From Prevotellaceae bacterium (GTDB lineage Bacteria > Bacteroidota > Bacteroidia > Bacteroidales > UBA932): a stretch of 15,524 nucleotides of DNA. The translations under genes and the position numbers were made by a program. The stretch spans positions 1 to 15,524 of the forward strand of contig JAISDK010000259.1 in the NCBI GenBank assembly GCA_031264875.1. Direction: 5' to 3'. This document shows, one piece after another, positions 14,359 through 15,524 of this stretch. A model generated the notes under the pieces. That model had not been told where the DNA came from. It made no database searches and saw nothing but the letters and a program-made list of their open reading frames with translations. How positions within the stretch are numbered: position 1 is the first letter of the stretch; the number at the start of each line of letters is the position of its first letter.

Positions 14359-15222
14359 ATGAAGCATAAAATTGCATATACCGTATTAATCCTCTTCTGT
14401 ATTGCAGGACAGGTTGCCGCACAGTCGCCGAAAGATATTCATGCATGGTTGCCCGTAATCGGGAACTGGATTGTATCGCCGAGTATGGAAGTATTTAACG
14501 GCGATAACTTATATGAACGCATCAACGGAGCCGCGCCCCTGTTTCTGGAAAATAACTTTCGTGAAATGACAAGCATGGTTTATACCCGTGGAGACGATTA
14601 TATTACCATTCAGGCTTATCGTCATGCAACTCCTGAAGACGCTTTCGGAATGTATGCCTCCGAACGCTCGCCGGATATGACTTTCTATCCCGATATTGGA
14701 GGCGAAGCGCAGGGCGACGATTACGGGCTGTTTTTCTTTTCGGGAAGTATATATGTGAAAATGTCGGCGAATAATAAAAGCGAGGAAATTACAAATGCCT
14801 TCAGAGAGATAGCCAAAGGTTTGGCGGCCAAAATTGACACAGGCGCTTCGTATCCCCCAATTTTTAATTCGTTTCCGAAAGACGGAACGGTTACTCATAC
14901 TCAGGCGTATGTTACTAAGAATTATATTGGACACGAATTTCTTAAACCTGCTTATACGCTCGACTATAACCTGAACGGACAGAAATTCCAGCTGTTTGTC
15001 ATTGATGGAAAGACAAAAGAGGGAGCCAGAAAAATTTTGAATGATTATTTTGGCTTTACCAAGCAGGCACTGAATTTTACGGAAGGTAATCTTCGTGTCG
15101 AAGACCGGTATAACGGCAATATCCCGATAGTTTGGAAAGGACAGTATGTTATCGGAGCATTCCGTGAAAACGGCGAGGATTTTTCAAAAGAAATATACGG
15201 TTTTCTGAACCGTTTTAATTGA
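14359..15222 (+). CDS. Secreted DUF6599-family protein
   Basis: The 287-aa product has a Sec signal peptide (hydrophobic core VLILFCIAGQV, likely cleavage after Ala21 in VAA-Q). The mature part carries the DUF6599 signatures NLYERINGAAPLFLENNF and, further on, TPEDAFGMYASERSPD, followed by an alternating beta-rich half. I know no biochemical function for the family. It often accompanies Tat/Fe-S oxidoreductases, and here it starts 14 bases after the Fe-S aldo/keto reductase gene, which suggests co-transcription and a shared periplasmic job. The AGG of CACGAGG just upstream of the ATG at 14359 could serve as a weak ribosome binding site. The C-terminus, up to FLNRFN, is intact, and a terminator-like hairpin follows. 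Confidence 0.75.
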   Translation: MKHKIAYTVLILFCIAGQVAAQSPKDIHAWLPVIGNWIVSPSMEVFNGDNLYERINGAAPLFLENNFREMTSMVYTRGDDYITIQAYRHATPEDAFGMYASERSPDMTFYPDIGGEAQGDDYGLFFFSGSIYVKMSANNKSEEITNAFREIAKGLAAKIDTGASYPPIFNSFPKDGTVTHTQAYVTKNYIGHEFLKPAYTLDYNLNGQKFQLFVIDGKTKEGARKILNDYFGFTKQALNFTEGNLRVEDRYNGNIPIVWKGQYVIGAFRENGEDFSKEIYGFLNRFN

Positions 15223-15250
15223 TTTTTATGTTTGAATGAAACAATTACAG

Positions 15251-15524
15251 ATGAATACTCCCCGGTCGCTTCGCTCCGCCGGGGAGTTTTATATTCAACC
15301 CTTCAGGCGGGATGCAGAAAATCCGGTTACTTTTTCAAAAAAGATTATTGTATTTCTGTGCATTTTACTTGCCTGCGTTTCGGAGGGAAATGCAAGTCCA
15401 GAGAAAAAACAGGACGCCGGATTATGGATATTTGCCGGCCTCACTCCCAAGCCGTTTGGCGGAAAATGGAAGATGCTGTACGGACTGGAATACAGGAACA
15501 AGGAAAATTTCAGCGAGACGTCCC
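15251..15524 (+). CDS. DUF2490-like outer-membrane protein, 3' end missing
   Basis: The frame is open from ATG 15251 to the window edge (91 codons). A hydrophobic export segment, KIIVFLCILLACVS, is followed by NASPEKKQDAGLWIFAGLTPKP and KWKMLYGLEYRNKENFSETS. The last part resembles the start of DUF2490 proteins, predicted outer-membrane beta-barrels beginning with W-x-x-x-x-x and a later LEYR-type strand. I chose 15251 because it is the only in-frame ATG, but it adds about 28 residues before the signal peptide and lies on top of a terminator-like hairpin. The true start may be a non-ATG codon near 15328-15350. Family assignment is tentative because most of the protein is outside the window. 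Confidence 0.5.
   Translation, partial: MNTPRSLRSAGEFYIQPFRRDAENPVTFSKKIIVFLCILLACVSEGNASPEKKQDAGLWIFAGLTPKPFGGKWKMLYGLEYRNKENFSETS
15257..15290 (+). terminator. Terminator-like hairpin after the DUF6599 gene
   Basis: ACTCCCCGG (15257-15265) pairs perfectly with CCGGGGAGT (15279-15287) around a 13-base loop, followed by a short T-run (15288-15290, then ATAT). The stem is GC-rich, in contrast to its surroundings. It lies 34 bases past the DUF6599 stop and would end that transcript. It also lies inside the first codons of the next ORF if that ORF starts at its only in-frame ATG. Confidence 0.7.

Overview
The window looks like a chromosomal segment of an AT-rich member of the Bacteroidota, most likely order Bacteroidales. 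Reasons: the MnmG and tagaturonate reductase proteins read like their Bacteroides relatives, one promoter matches the Bacteroides TTTG / TAnnTTTG pattern, starts lack strong Shine-Dalgarno sequences, and the export signals and families (GH106, DUF1080 lipoprotein, DUF6599) are typical of this group. This assignment is inferred from motifs, not from a database search.

Layout. Positions 1-1110 contain no convincing intact gene: a possible 61-codon ORF, a 352-bp MITE-like element carrying two inserted hairpin repeats, a possible VOC-family gene remnant, and a perfect 14-bp parS-type palindrome 7 bases beyond the mnmG stop. Positions 1113-2981 (minus strand) encode MnmG. Positions 2982-3402 are very AT-rich and hold a cluster of DnaA-box-like nonamers, so this may be a replication-origin region. 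Positions 3403-4848 (minus) encode tagaturonate reductase (UxaB), divergent from a PdxA-type dehydrogenase at 5094-6149 (plus). The intergenic space between the two holds two palindromes that share an ATCCGGAT core.

Positions 6150-7491 are a gene-free, hairpin-rich island. It holds a 25-bp inverted pair, twelve contiguous 42-bp tandem repeats each with a palindrome, and a second MITE-like element related to the one at the left end but inverted.

Positions 7492-15222 carry five plus-strand genes. They are a Tat-exported GH106-type rhamnosidase-like protein, a Tat-exported Gfo/Idh/MocA oxidoreductase, a DUF1080 lipoprotein, a Tat-exported aldo/keto reductase with two C-terminal 4Fe-4S motifs, and a secreted DUF6599 protein. 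A strong intrinsic terminator separates the DUF1080 gene from the reductase gene. A terminator-like hairpin follows the DUF6599 gene, and an incomplete DUF2490-like ORF runs off the right edge.

How the genes may work together. Gfo/Idh/MocA plus DUF1080 is the known pairing for oxidising glycosides to 3-keto-glycosides and then cleaving them without a classical hydrolase. All the products here carry export signals, so the whole sequence of reactions could run in the periplasm, with GH106 removing rhamnose and the Fe-S aldo/keto reductase as a possible electron outlet. That last role is inference.
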